In this document: positions 27,305-36,520 of the stretch, in pieces
Position numbering within the stretch: the stretch's first letter is position 1
How the letters are laid out: each line of letters starts with the position of its first letter
Assembly: GCF_900108565.1 (NCBI RefSeq)
Contig: NZ_LT629971.1
Span: forward strand, 1,674,001 to 1,738,000
Origin: Mycolicibacterium rutilum
Lineage (GTDB): Bacteria; Actinomycetota; Actinomycetes; Mycobacteriales; Mycobacteriaceae
DNA: 64,000 nucleotides
Reading direction: 5' to 3'
Program-made: the position numbers and the translations under genes
The notes under the pieces: model-generated
Told to the model about the DNA's origin: nothing
Seen by the model: the letters and a program-made list of their open reading frames with translations, nothing else
The model's database searches: none

Positions 27305-28197
27305 TCTGTCGATTCATCGCTGAGCATCAGGGCCGCCGCGAGGGCCCTGATGGTTTGCGCTGGGGTGTCCAGTCGATCTGCGCCGAGCTCGTCGGGCTCG
27401 GCGTGCAGATCGCCCCCTCGACGTACTACGAGCATCTCGAGCGTGAGCCCAGTCGCCGCGAGGTCCGCGACGAGGAAATCAAAGCCCACATCAACCGGGT
27501 TCACGGCGCGAACTACGGGGTCTACGGGGCGCGCAAGGTGTGGCTGGCGCTCAACCGGGAGGGTATCGGGGTGGCCCGCTGCACGGTGGAGCGGCTGATG
27601 GGCGACCTCGGTCTGCGCGGTGCGGTGCGCGGCAAGGCGAAGCCGACCACGATCGTTGATCCGGGGGCGGTGCGTGCGGCTGATCTGGTCGGGCGCCGCT
27701 TCGGCCCGGTCGCACCGAACCGGCTCTGGGTGGCCGATCTGACCTATGTGTCGACCTGGTCGGGGTTCGCTTACGTCGCGTTTGTCACCGATGCCTATGC
27801 CCGCCGGATCCTGGGCTGGCGGGTGGCGTCGACGATGGCGACCACGATGGTGCTCGACTCGATCGAGCAGGCCATCTGGACACGTCAACAAGAAGGCATC
27901 CGCGATTTGAAAGATGTTGTCCACCATACGGATAGGGGATCGCAGTATACGTCGATTCGGTTCACCGAACGGCTCGCCGAGGCGGGTATTCAGCCGTCGG
28001 TGGGTGCAGTCGGCAGTTCATATGACAACGCGCTCGCCGAGACCATCAACGGTCTCTACAAGACCGAACTGATCAAAGGGGGTAAGCCCTGGCGCACCGT
28101 CGAGGACGTCGAGCTGGCGACCGCCCGCTGGGTCGACTGGTTCAATCACCGCCGGCTCTACGAGTACTGCGGAGACGTCCCCACCGGCCGAGCTTGA
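27302..28197 (+). CDS. IS3-family transposase OrfB (DDE integrase), C-terminal frameshift
   Basis: The rve integrase domain has its DDE residues in WVADLTYV (Asp), HHTDRGSQY (Asp) and ALAETINGLYKTELI (Glu). Translation is expected by frameshift from orfA; no good independent start is seen before 27355. Near 28180 the frame reads GDVPTGRA and stops. The other frame continues PPAELEAAYYAQRARPAAS, the usual family ending, so a single-base change has removed about 15 C-terminal residues. Activity is uncertain. Confidence 0.85.
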
Positions 28198-28453
28198 GGC
28201 TGCCTACTACGCTCAACGAGCGAGGCCAGCCGCCAGCTGAGTCCTCAAATCAGAAAGTCTCCGGACATGCCGGGGCGGTTCAGTGTGTCATGCGTTGGCC
28301 ACGTTGACATTTGAGCCTGTATCACACGCGGCACCCGAATGCTCGCGGGTTCGGGCAGAGTCGTCCTCGATTGACCAGGTAGATATCCACTGCTACCTTA
28401 GCAGAGTTAAGTTCTGCCTACCGGAAACACTTCGCCAATTTCAATGGACAGCC

Positions 28454-28666
28454 CTGATCAAGATCCATGCAGACCAGGAACGGTGCCAGGGATATGCGAA
28501 CTGCGTCGTCGCTGCGTCGGATGTGTTTGATTTGGATGATGCTGGGATCGTCATCGTGCTTCGCGACGAGATCGAGAACTCCGAGCGTGAGCATGTCGAC
28601 GAGTCCGCGCGAAGCTGTCCGCTTGCAGCGCATCGGCTCAAGCAGATGTCCGCGGCCGACCACTAG
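28454..28666 (+). CDS. Single-cluster ferredoxin (CxxYxxC type)
   Basis: A ferredoxin of about 70 residues. Cluster ligands lie in CQGYANCVVAA and RSCPLAAH, with Tyr where the second Cys of a CxxCxxC motif would be. Such proteins hold a [3Fe-4S] or atypical [4Fe-4S] cluster and feed Rieske oxygenases or P450s. No ATG, GTG or TTG lies in frame close to the expected start. CTG 28454 fits the domain start, so the 5' end may have been altered by the IS3 event. It is the probable donor for the Rieske oxygenase at 29884. Confidence 0.75.
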   Translation: MIKIHADQERCQGYANCVVAASDVFDLDDAGIVIVLRDEIENSEREHVDESARSCPLAAHRLKQMSAADH

Positions 28667-28855
28667 TACGCGTCGAAAACATCGCGGAGACAGAGAAACT
28701 GATGAAATATGCGACTTGCGTGCGGGGCACGAGTGGTGATGAAGACAGGGCCCTGCTCGGATATGTGGTTGTCCTGCGTGACCGACGCTACGCATCCAGC
28801 CTGACGGACCTTACCGGTGCCGACCGGTCCCGCCGTTCGCCTCTGATCCGCTGCC

Positions 28856-29599
28856 GTGGCTGACCGGGACCCGTTCGGCATCGCCGGCAACGTCATCGTG
28901 GTAACCGGCGGCGCCAGTGGCATAGGCGATGAGGTGGTTGCGGATCTGGTGGACGCTGGCGCCAACGTGGTGGTGGCCGACCTCGCGCCACCGGCCGGCC
29001 GGCCGACGGTGATCTATCACCGTGTCGACGTCACCGACGAAGACCCGCTGGCAGACCTGGTCAAAAACACCGTAGAGCGCTACGGCAAAGTAGACGGCTT
29101 GGTCAATTGCGCTGCGATGTATAAGGCGCTTGGCGCCAAGAAGACCTTGGAAGAGTTGACCATCCAAGAATGGGACGACGTCCTACGCATCAATGTGCGG
29201 GGTACGTGGCAAGCGATGAAAGCGATTCTGCCGGCGGTGCCACCGCAGGGCGGTCGCATTGTGAACGTGTCCTCGACAACGGCGCGAACGGGAACGCTCG
29301 GTTTTCCGCACTACATCGCCTCTAAGGCTGCGGTCGAGGGTCTCACCCGCGCGGCGGCCCGAGAGTTGGGCGCGCGCGGAATCACCGTCAACGCAGTCGC
29401 CCCGGGGCTCGTGGATGACGAGGCGACAAACGAACTCAACGATCCCGACTACGTCGCGCAGGCGGTCAATCGCCGGTCGATCAAGCGGACGCTCCTACCC
29501 GCGGATGTCGCGTCCGTGGTGCGATTTCTGTGCAGCGGCGGCAGCGGGTTTATCACCGGTCAAGTCCTAATCGTCGATGGCGGGGGAGTCTTTGTGTGA
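28856..29599 (+). CDS. Short-chain dehydrogenase (SDR), probable dihydrodiol or alcohol dehydrogenase
   Basis: A 247-residue classical SDR with cofactor motif TGGASGIGDE, NCAAMYKA (NxA), catalytic Ser in VNVSSTTARTG and YIASK. GTG start at 28856. It lies between a ferredoxin and a phthalate-dioxygenase-type Rieske oxygenase. A role in oxidising a cis-dihydrodiol or the product of the oxygenase is the natural reading, but the substrate is inferred from context alone. Confidence 0.8.
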   Translation: MADRDPFGIAGNVIVVTGGASGIGDEVVADLVDAGANVVVADLAPPAGRPTVIYHRVDVTDEDPLADLVKNTVERYGKVDGLVNCAAMYKALGAKKTLEELTIQEWDDVLRINVRGTWQAMKAILPAVPPQGGRIVNVSSTTARTGTLGFPHYIASKAAVEGLTRAAARELGARGITVNAVAPGLVDDEATNELNDPDYVAQAVNRRSIKRTLLPADVASVVRFLCSGGSGFITGQVLIVDGGGVFV

Positions 29600-29811
29600 G
29601 TCTCGACGTCCCTTGACGTCCTGACAAAGCGAGTCGCGTCGATGATCCCCTCCACGGCGCAAGTCTGCGCTCACCCACACCGCTGACGGCAGAGTCCGGT
29701 CCAGGCGTCTTCGACAGTCCGTCGCGGGGACGACCCATGCAACATCGGCATGGGGCTTCGACCACCGCCCACGACTTGGAGCGTAGCGGCTGCTTGATCC
29801 TGAATGCCTAA

Positions 29812-29822
29812 TGGTCTTACAA
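29812..29822 (+). promoter_or_regulatory. Candidate GntR (FCD) operator upstream of the Rieske gene
   Basis: TGGTCTTACAA fits the TnGTnnnACnA pattern of FCD-subfamily GntR operators. Related 11-mers, TGGCATGACCA and TGGCATTACCA, occur before the alcohol dehydrogenase gene at 37561. It lies about 60 bp upstream of the Rieske start, within the flanking inverted repeat CCTAAT/ATTAGG. Confidence 0.4.
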
Positions 29823-29883
29823 TTAGGTCGATGCGATTGGGTGCCACCGCCGGATGGGTGGGAAAGAACTAGCTGAGGTAACG

Positions 29884-31170
29884 GTGCTACGCGCAGAGAT
29901 CAACGAGCTTTTGACCAGGACCGGGCCGGGGACGCCGATGGGTGAGTTGTTCCGCCAGTACTGGATTCCAGCCTTGCTTGCCGAGGAACTGCCGGAGGAC
30001 GATTGCCCGCCGGTACGCGTAAAGCTGCTGAGCGAGCGAATGATCGCTTTCCGAGACAGCAATGGCAACTTTGGTTTGATCGATGAGTTCTGCGCGCACC
30101 GCGGGGCATCACTGTGGTTTGGCCGCAACGAAGAGGGTGGTCTGCGATGCCCCTACCATGGCTGGAAGTACGACGTCACGGGACAAGCCGTCGAGGTGCC
30201 GTCCGAGCCTGAGGGGTCCACGTTCTGCGCGCGCGTCAAACTTGCGTCCTACCCGCTGATCAAGATTGGGGACGTGCTGTGGACCTACATGGGCGACTCC
30301 GCGAACCAGCCGCCGTTGCCGGAATTCGAATTTGCTCTCGTGCCGGCCGATCAGACCTTCACGTCCAAACGATGGCAGGAATGCAACTGGCTACAAGCCT
30401 TCGAGGGCGGCATCGATTCCAGCCATGTGTCGTTCCTGCATTCCGGCGGGTTGAAGTCCGACCCGCTGTTCAAGGGCAGCAAGGGTAACGAGTACAACAT
30501 GGCGGACCTCAAGCCGTTCTTCGAGATCGCGGACTCCGAGGGCGGATTGTTCGTTGGCGCCCGCCGCAACGCAGACGCCGACAATTACTACTGGCGTATC
30601 ACGCCCTGGGTGATGCCGTGCTTCACGATGGTGCCGCCACGAGGGGATCATCCCGTCCACGGCCACTTCTGGATTCCCATCGACGATGAGAACTGTTGGG
30701 CGTACTCGTTTGACTACCACCCTGTGAGACCCTTGACTTCGCAGGAGGTTCAGGCGATGAAGGACGGGCACGGGGTACACAGTGCGAACATCCCTGGGAC
30801 GTACCGCCCGCAGGCGAACAAGGACAACGACTATCTTATGGATCGTGCGGCGCAGGAGCGCGGCGACACATACTCGGGCGTGCGGGGCATCGCAATCCAG
30901 GACTCGTCGCTGCAGGAGAGTATGGGGCCGATCGTCGATCGGACCAAGGAGCGGTTGGTGTCCGCCGACAGCGGCATCATCAAGGCGCGGCAGAAGTTGA
31001 AGCGGGCTGCTGAAGCATTGCGCGACAAAGGTGTGACTCCTCCAGGTGTTGACCCTGAACATCATCGTGTTCGGTCTGCCGCCGTCGTACTCTCGCGTGA
31101 CGCATCGTTCAGCGAGGCGTGCCGAGAAGATCTCAAGGTGCGCGAAGGCGTGCGGCAGACATCGGTATGA
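29884..31170 (+). CDS. Rieske oxygenase of the phthalate 4,5-dioxygenase (OphA2/Pht3) type
   Basis: A 428-residue Rieske non-heme iron oxygenase of the single-subunit class. The Rieske cluster is CAHRGASLWFG and CPYHGWKYD (CxH...CxxH). The mononuclear iron site is FEGGIDSSHVSFLHSG. The N-terminal TRTGPGTPMGELFRQYWIPA is characteristic of phthalate 4,5-dioxygenase, phenoxybenzoate dioxygenase and vanillate-type demethylases, so the substrate may be a phthalate or an aryl ether. I chose GTG 29884, which has AGCTGAGG upstream; a weaker ATG lies at 29854. The next gene overlaps its stop by 4 bp. Confidence 0.85.
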   Translation: MLRAEINELLTRTGPGTPMGELFRQYWIPALLAEELPEDDCPPVRVKLLSERMIAFRDSNGNFGLIDEFCAHRGASLWFGRNEEGGLRCPYHGWKYDVTGQAVEVPSEPEGSTFCARVKLASYPLIKIGDVLWTYMGDSANQPPLPEFEFALVPADQTFTSKRWQECNWLQAFEGGIDSSHVSFLHSGGLKSDPLFKGSKGNEYNMADLKPFFEIADSEGGLFVGARRNADADNYYWRITPWVMPCFTMVPPRGDHPVHGHFWIPIDDENCWAYSFDYHPVRPLTSQEVQAMKDGHGVHSANIPGTYRPQANKDNDYLMDRAAQERGDTYSGVRGIAIQDSSLQESMGPIVDRTKERLVSADSGIIKARQKLKRAAEALRDKGVTPPGVDPEHHRVRSAAVVLSRDASFSEACREDLKVREGVRQTSV

Positions 31171-31679
31171 CCAGTGCACTCCAGCCGACTCTCGGGAGTA
31201 GTTGTGCGCGGGCGACATCTGCCGCCGAGATGCGATACCGGATCAGCCGTCCGATCGCCGGACGGGAGGGCGCGCGCGTCATTGCGCTCGACGGCGGTGC
31301 ACGGGCTATCATCGAGCGGCTTTCACCTCAGCCGTGGGGACATTCACGCTACCTGTCGGTAGCCGAACATAAAGGGAATGCGGGGGAGCGGGATTCGGTT
31401 TCGCTGCTCGACATCGACGGTGCCGTCTCCAGTCTTGCGGAGGAATTCGCCGAAGCCGATGTGGTCGTCATGGTCGCTACCACCGATGCGGATGCCGCTG
31501 CAGCAAGCATCATCGGTGCGGTGAGCACGAGTCGCGCCATCACGACCGCCGGTGTCGTCGTCGGGGAAGGCGCCGCGGCGAGTCAGACGGTGGCCGTGCT
31601 GCGGCCTCATGCGCGCGTACTCGTCGTCAGCGGTCACGAAGAGGACATCTCGGATCTGCTCACAGCGTTGCGAGCCTGA
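31167..31679 (+). CDS. Unrecognised 170-residue protein coupled to the Rieske gene
   Basis: I do not recognise a family. After a ~25-residue N-terminus it has alternating hydrophobic strands and Ala-rich helices (ADVVVMVATTDADAAAASII, AITTAGVVVGEG, HARVLVVSGHEEDISDLL), suggesting a small alpha/beta sandwich with a Rossmann-like order. No catalytic motif or signal peptide is seen. ATG 31167 overlaps the Rieske stop. The PanB-like gene starts 11 bp after it. Co-translation with its neighbours suggests a shared pathway. Confidence 0.7.
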   Translation: MTSALQPTLGSSCARATSAAEMRYRISRPIAGREGARVIALDGGARAIIERLSPQPWGHSRYLSVAEHKGNAGERDSVSLLDIDGAVSSLAEEFAEADVVVMVATTDADAAAASIIGAVSTSRAITTAGVVVGEGAAASQTVAVLRPHARVLVVSGHEEDISDLLTALRA

Positions 31680-31690
31680 AGGGATCCGTC

Positions 31691-32512
31691 GTGGGCACGA
31701 AGGTGAAACTCACTGACCTGCTGGACATGAAACTGCGTGGGCAGAAGATCGTCGGTGTCGTGGCGTGGGACTACCAGATGGCACGGATAGTCGATCGTGC
31801 CGGCGTCGACTTGGTGTCGGTGGGTGACACCGTGGGAATCAACCTGTGGGGTCAGCCGAATCCGCTTGAAATAACCATGGATCAGATGGTCGTGGTGTGT
31901 CAGGCAGTGCGCCGAGGTGTTCAGCGCGCCCTACTGTCCTGCGATTTCCCGTTTGGTCCGCTGCAGGATGGGCGAAAGAGTGCGGTGCGGGCCGCAATTC
32001 GCCTCGCCAAGCAAGCCGGCATCGACATGGTGAAACTCGACGGGGCATCCGACCACCTAGATGCCGTGACCGCGGTGACGCGTGCAGGGATTCCCGTGTT
32101 CGCTCAGTTCGGGATCACCCCGCAGACTTCCCTCAAATACGGTGTCACGTATAGCGCCACGCCGAGCGCCGAGGATGCGGTTCCAGACGAACTTCTCGAT
32201 GAGATGGTGCGCGAGGCCCGTCGTCTCGCTGATGCGGGCGCGGTGTTGCTGAACTTCACGAATTCGGGACCCGTCGTTGGAGCGGCAGTGGCCGAGGCGG
32301 TGCCCATCCCGGTGCTCGGTGGATTCGGTGGCGGCCCGTGGCTGGATGGCCGGATCCGGATGGCCACGGCTGCCATCGGTTACAGCGCCGATGGTCTCGA
32401 CAGCCCACCGGACACCTATGCCAACGTCGCCCGGATCGCTTTCGACGCCATCACGGCGTATGCAGATGACGTGCGGGCTACTCGCCAGATCAAGGGAGGT
32501 CCTCGACGTTGA
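31691..32512 (+). CDS. PanB-like (ketopantoate hydroxymethyltransferase superfamily) enzyme, divergent
   Basis: A 273-residue TIM-barrel protein clearly related to PanB: VAWDYQMARIVDRAGVDLVS, VGDTVG (metal Asp), LSCDFPFGPLQ (second metal Asp), MVKLDGA and FGITPQTSLKYG. The metal-binding aspartates are kept. The active-site base segment (LE-x-VP in PanB) reads NFTNSGP, and the HIG(L/F)TPQ histidine is replaced by Gln-Phe. It is unlikely to make ketopantoate. An aldol or retro-aldol reaction on an aromatic-derived 2-oxo acid is possible but is inference. GTG start. The 3' end overlaps the hydrolase gene by 4 bp. Confidence 0.75.
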   Translation: MGTKVKLTDLLDMKLRGQKIVGVVAWDYQMARIVDRAGVDLVSVGDTVGINLWGQPNPLEITMDQMVVVCQAVRRGVQRALLSCDFPFGPLQDGRKSAVRAAIRLAKQAGIDMVKLDGASDHLDAVTAVTRAGIPVFAQFGITPQTSLKYGVTYSATPSAEDAVPDELLDEMVREARRLADAGAVLLNFTNSGPVVGAAVAEAVPIPVLGGFGGGPWLDGRIRMATAAIGYSADGLDSPPDTYANVARIAFDAITAYADDVRATRQIKGGPRR

Positions 32513-33369
32513 GCATGTCTTCGGCGAAGATCGATGGCATTGAAACCCGTTACGCGGTAGAGGGTTCGGGTCCGCCGCTACTGATGTTCTCGCCTGGCGG
32601 CTTCGGCGCCTCCATGGACGCGTGGGAGAAGCTCGGTCTCTATCGTCGGACGCGGATGCTGTCACAGTTGCAAGAGCGGTTCCAATGCATCACGTTCGAC
32701 AAGCGTGAGGCCGGCGAGTCTGGCGGGCGGGTCGAGCGCGTCTCATGGTCTGATTACGTGAGACAGGGTGTCGGCCTGTTGGACCACCTCGGGCTGGGCC
32801 GAGTGCACGTCATGGGTGCCTGCGTTGGTTGTTCGATCGCGGCGTGCACGGCGAGCACTCATCGCGAGCGCGTTGCGGGGATGGTGCTGTATTCGCCGGC
32901 CGGCGGCGTACGGTACCGACGAAAGCAGCTCGAACGGTTCCGCACCCACCTTGCGTATGCCGCGGAGCACGGGCTGGCCGGTGTTGCCGACCTTGCGGCC
33001 ACGACCGACGGCGACTTTTCCTCAGACGCCAGACTGGGCCCGTGGGTCAGCGTTTTGCGCTCCGATCCTGATTTCGCCGCGGAGTACCGTGATCTCGGCA
33101 GCCCCCAGTACCAGATCACAGTCGCGGCGATGGGCGCTCTGTTGTTCGACCGCGACACCGTGCCTGGCCCTGAACCCGATGACCTACTGGTGTCGGACGT
33201 GCCCGCGCTCATCGTGCCGGGTGAAGATGCATCGCATGTGCCGTCGGCCGCGCGTTATCTACAGGAGTGTCTTCCCGTCAACGAGTATTGGGACGTTTCG
33301 GTCGCGGCCCAGACCGCCGAAACTGCACCGGCGCGGGTGATGGATTTCCTGGAGTCAGTCGCCCTTTGA
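32509..33369 (+). CDS. Alpha/beta hydrolase with a cysteine at the nucleophile position
   Basis: A 286-residue alpha/beta-hydrolase fold protein. The oxyanion strand is LMFSPGGFGASMDAW. The nucleophile elbow reads MGACVGCSIAA, so Cys replaces Ser in G-x-Nu-x-G, as in dienelactone hydrolases. The acid may be in IVPGEDASH. The usual GH of the catalytic His near the C-terminus is not visible (VAAQTAETAPARVMDFLES). It could open a lactone or cleave a ring-fission product in this pathway, or be catalytically altered. TTG 32509 overlaps the PanB-like stop; ATG 32515 is an alternative start. Confidence 0.75.
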   Translation: MSMSSAKIDGIETRYAVEGSGPPLLMFSPGGFGASMDAWEKLGLYRRTRMLSQLQERFQCITFDKREAGESGGRVERVSWSDYVRQGVGLLDHLGLGRVHVMGACVGCSIAACTASTHRERVAGMVLYSPAGGVRYRRKQLERFRTHLAYAAEHGLAGVADLAATTDGDFSSDARLGPWVSVLRSDPDFAAEYRDLGSPQYQITVAAMGALLFDRDTVPGPEPDDLLVSDVPALIVPGEDASHVPSAARYLQECLPVNEYWDVSVAAQTAETAPARVMDFLESVAL

Positions 33370-34101
33370 GACGTGCTTTGCCGTTCGGCCGATATGGGTA
33401 CGCATCACGGACGTCGCTTTGTCGACATCGCGCTTCTTGATCGCCGCCACAAACTGGCGGTGCTCTCGGATGCCTCGGATACCCATCTCCGGGTGTGACT
33501 GCTGGACGTGGCGCATCGAGAGCAAGGTGGGTCCGTGAAAAGATTCGGCCAGCATCGCGATTGCCTTGTTATGGCTGGCCTGCGCGACGCGTGTATGGAA
33601 CTCCGCCGACAGTTCCATCGGATAGAAACCTTCTTTCAAAGCCGCGTCGCCCCGGTCGCAAATCTCTGTCAGTTCGTCGATGTCCTGTTCTGTCGCACGC
33701 TCGCACACGAGCGGGATTATTCCGATCTCGAAGACTTGCCGCGCTTCGGTCACCTCCTTGTCGGTCAGGCCCGATAAGCTGAGCAGATCCTCGATACCTT
33801 CACCGACACGTTTGCTCGTCGGCGCCGTCACGAACGCGCCGCCGCGGGCGCCGACCTTGATGCGCACCATGCCATTCGCCTCCAGGCCACGCAGTGCCTC
33901 GCGCACCGTAACCCGGCTCACCCCAAACTTCTCACAGAGTTCACGTTCGGCAGGCAGGCGGTCGCCGGGCCGCAGCTGACCTTCCCGAATCAACACACGA
34001 ATCTGATCGACGATCATCTCCGAGGCCCGGCCCGGGCTGACCCGGCTGAACATAGGATCAGCCATCGGTGGGGTCGCCGAGGGACTCTTGGATGCAGCCA
34101 T
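33355..34101 (-). CDS. GntR-family regulator, FadR/FCD subfamily
   Basis: A 248-residue protein. The N-terminal winged helix is LPAERELCEKFGVSRVTVRE with RIKVGARGGAFVTAP as wing. The C-terminal all-helical FCD ligand domain has EFHTRVAQASHNKAI and MRHVQQSHPEMGIRGIREHR, with the His and Asp/Asn metal ligands usual for small-carboxylate sensors. It converges with the hydrolase (15-bp overlap). Likely controls segment A genes. Candidate operators are at 29812, 37459 and 37540. Confidence 0.85.
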   Translation of the reverse strand: MAASKSPSATPPMADPMFSRVSPGRASEMIVDQIRVLIREGQLRPGDRLPAERELCEKFGVSRVTVREALRGLEANGMVRIKVGARGGAFVTAPTSKRVGEGIEDLLSLSGLTDKEVTEARQVFEIGIIPLVCERATEQDIDELTEICDRGDAALKEGFYPMELSAEFHTRVAQASHNKAIAMLAESFHGPTLLSMRHVQQSHPEMGIRGIREHRQFVAAIKKRDVDKATSVMRTHIGRTAKHVSKGD

Positions 34102-34178
34102 GGACCAATGATAAGGCCAAGGGCGCCCGCCGGTATGGCGCCCGTCCGCCCCTTGAGCACCGGCGTTGCGTGGCGTGC

Positions 34179-34756
<578 letters not shown>

Positions 34757-34919
34757 GAGTTAAACCGCTGCGAGCGGCGCGCGAAGCCCCGTGGCGGCTA
34801 GGAATCAACCCGCGTGATTCCACCGCGGATCACATCGATGCGCATCCTCTCTCCTACCCGGCATAGTAATCCCACGATAAGGTATATTGGTTAGGCCTTA
34901 ATTCTGACTGGAGTATCGC

Positions 34920-35240
34920 ATGCCGAAAATTGTCTTCATCGCTCTTGACGGCGCGCACCGCGTGGTGGATGTGGATCCCGGCGAGTCGGTCATGGCGGCC
35001 GCGGTACGCAATGGCGTCCCCGGCATCGTGGGCGAGTGCGGCGGAAACTGCAGCTGCGCCACCTGCCACGTCTATGTCGATGGTGAATTCGCTGCCGAAG
35101 TCGGTGGGCCTGAGGAAATGGAAGATGAATTGCTCGAACTCGGTGCTGCCGCTGAGCGGCGTGAGACCAGCCGATTGTCTTGTCAGATCACGATGATCGA
35201 GTCGCTCGACGGCCTGATCGTTCACATCCCCGAGGAGTAG
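34920..35240 (+). CDS. [2Fe-2S] ferredoxin, putidaredoxin/palustrisredoxin type
   Basis: A 106-residue adrenodoxin-like ferredoxin. Cluster ligands are CGGNCSCATCHVYVD (Cx5Cx2C) and the distal Cys in RLSCQITM, a complete set of four. This type delivers electrons to class I bacterial P450s, and the CYP199-like P450 at 40527 is the obvious partner. ATG 34920; the reductase gene overlaps its stop (TAGTG). Confidence 0.9.
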   Translation: MPKIVFIALDGAHRVVDVDPGESVMAAAVRNGVPGIVGECGGNCSCATCHVYVDGEFAAEVGGPEEMEDELLELGAAAERRETSRLSCQITMIESLDGLIVHIPEE

Positions 35241-36520
35241 TGAGGGTGAGCGCAGGGACGTTAATCGTCGGTGCCAGTCAAGCAGGAATGCAGCTGGCAC
35301 TTTCGCTTCGCGATGCAGGAGAAGGCGGACCAATAACATTGGTTGGTGACGAACCGTACGCGCCTTTACAACTGCCCCCGTTGTCGAAGTCCTACTTGCA
35401 GGGCGACATCCGCTTCGAACAGCTGCTATTCCGCGCCCAGGAGTATCTGGCGAACCGCGACATTTCGGTACTCACGGGTGAGCTTGTCGATTGGGTGCAA
35501 CTCGAGGGGGAGGGGCCGTCAGGAGTCGCGCTCACAGCGTCAGGCGAAACGCTGTCGTTCGACAAGTTGGCGTTGACCGTTGGCGCCAGTCCACGACGAC
35601 TGGCCGTGCCGGGTGCCAATCTCGACGGGGTGATGTACCTCCGCACAGCGGATGATGCCGCGAAGCTGCGCTAGCTCCAGCGCGAAGCAGAATCCGTCGT
35701 CGTGGTCGGCGGCGGGTTCATAGGACTCGAAGCCGCGGCGGTCGCGCGCGCTCAAGGTAAGACGGTGACCCTGGTTGAGGCCGCCGATCGGTTGATGGGC
35801 CGAGCCGTTGCACCCGTGGTTTCCGACTTCTACCTCGATGCACACGCGCGCCGCGGTGTCACCACGCGTCTGAACGTGGAGGTAGTGGCACTGACCGGCC
35901 GGGATGCCCGCGTGCAATGGGTCGAATTGTCGGACGGCAGCAGTCTTCCCGCCGATCTTGTGATCATCGGCATCGGAGTGGTGCCACGAACCGAACTTGC
36001 GCACCAACTGGATCCTGTTTGTGACGGTGGCATTGTCGTCGACCGCTTCGCACGTACCAGTAATCCGAATGTCGTCGCGGCGGGCGATTGCACCGTCCAA
36101 CCCGATTGGCGTACGGGCAGCGGCAAAGTGCGCCTGGAGTCGGTTCAAAACGCCATAAATCAGGCCAGAGCGGCTGCTTCGACATTGGCGGGCAGAGCGG
36201 AGTCGGAGCTTCCGGTGCCGTGGTTCTGGTCCGATCAGTTCGATCTCAAGCTTCAGATCGCCGGCCTGTGGACGGGGCACGACTACTATGTGGTTCGCGG
36301 CGTTCCTGAACGCGAGTCATTCTCCGTGCTCTATTACCGTGACGACGATTTGATGGCGGTCGCCTCCGTCAACGCGCCGAGTGACTACATGGTGGTACGT
36401 AAGGCGCTCACCCAAGAATCCACAATCCGGGCAGAGGATGCTCGCGATGTCTCGGTTTCGCTCCGCGAACTGATCCGCCCCTTACCCGGGAATGTTAGAC
36501 GAAGACGTCGTCGACCTTGA
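35240..36520 (+). pseudogene. Ferredoxin reductase (putidaredoxin-reductase family) with an in-frame amber codon
   Basis: A 426-codon frame coding for an FAD/NAD-dependent ferredoxin reductase: GASQAGMQLALSLRDAGEGG (FAD), YAPLQLPPLSKSYL, VVVGGGFIGLEAAAVARAQG (NAD) and NVVAAGDCTVQ (second FAD site), with a normal C-terminal domain. At 35672-35674 a TAG interrupts the frame between AAKLR and LQREAE. Both halves are in the same frame and the rest is undamaged, so a single CAG-to-TAG change is the likely cause. It is either a recent inactivation or relies on suppression. Starts at GTG 35240; GTG 35246 is an alternative. Confidence 0.85.

Larger units (their letters stand above)
26927..28282 (+). 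mobile_element. IS3-family insertion sequence, 1356 bp
   Basis: Bounded by perfect 27-bp inverted repeats: 26927-26953 (starts TGAACCGCCCCGGCATGTCC) and its complement at 28256-28282. It contains orfA and orfB in the usual -1 frame relation. The flanking triplets are GGT and GTG, so no target duplication is apparent, which suggests rearrangement after or during insertion. It separates a reverse-transcriptase-like fragment from the catabolic genes. Confidence 0.92.

Noticed and set aside
28378..28416. An additional IclR operator before the first ferredoxin
   Set aside because: The repeat there is GCAGA...TCTGC, the reverse arrangement of the TCTG...CAGA sites, and no 20-bp tandem partner exists.
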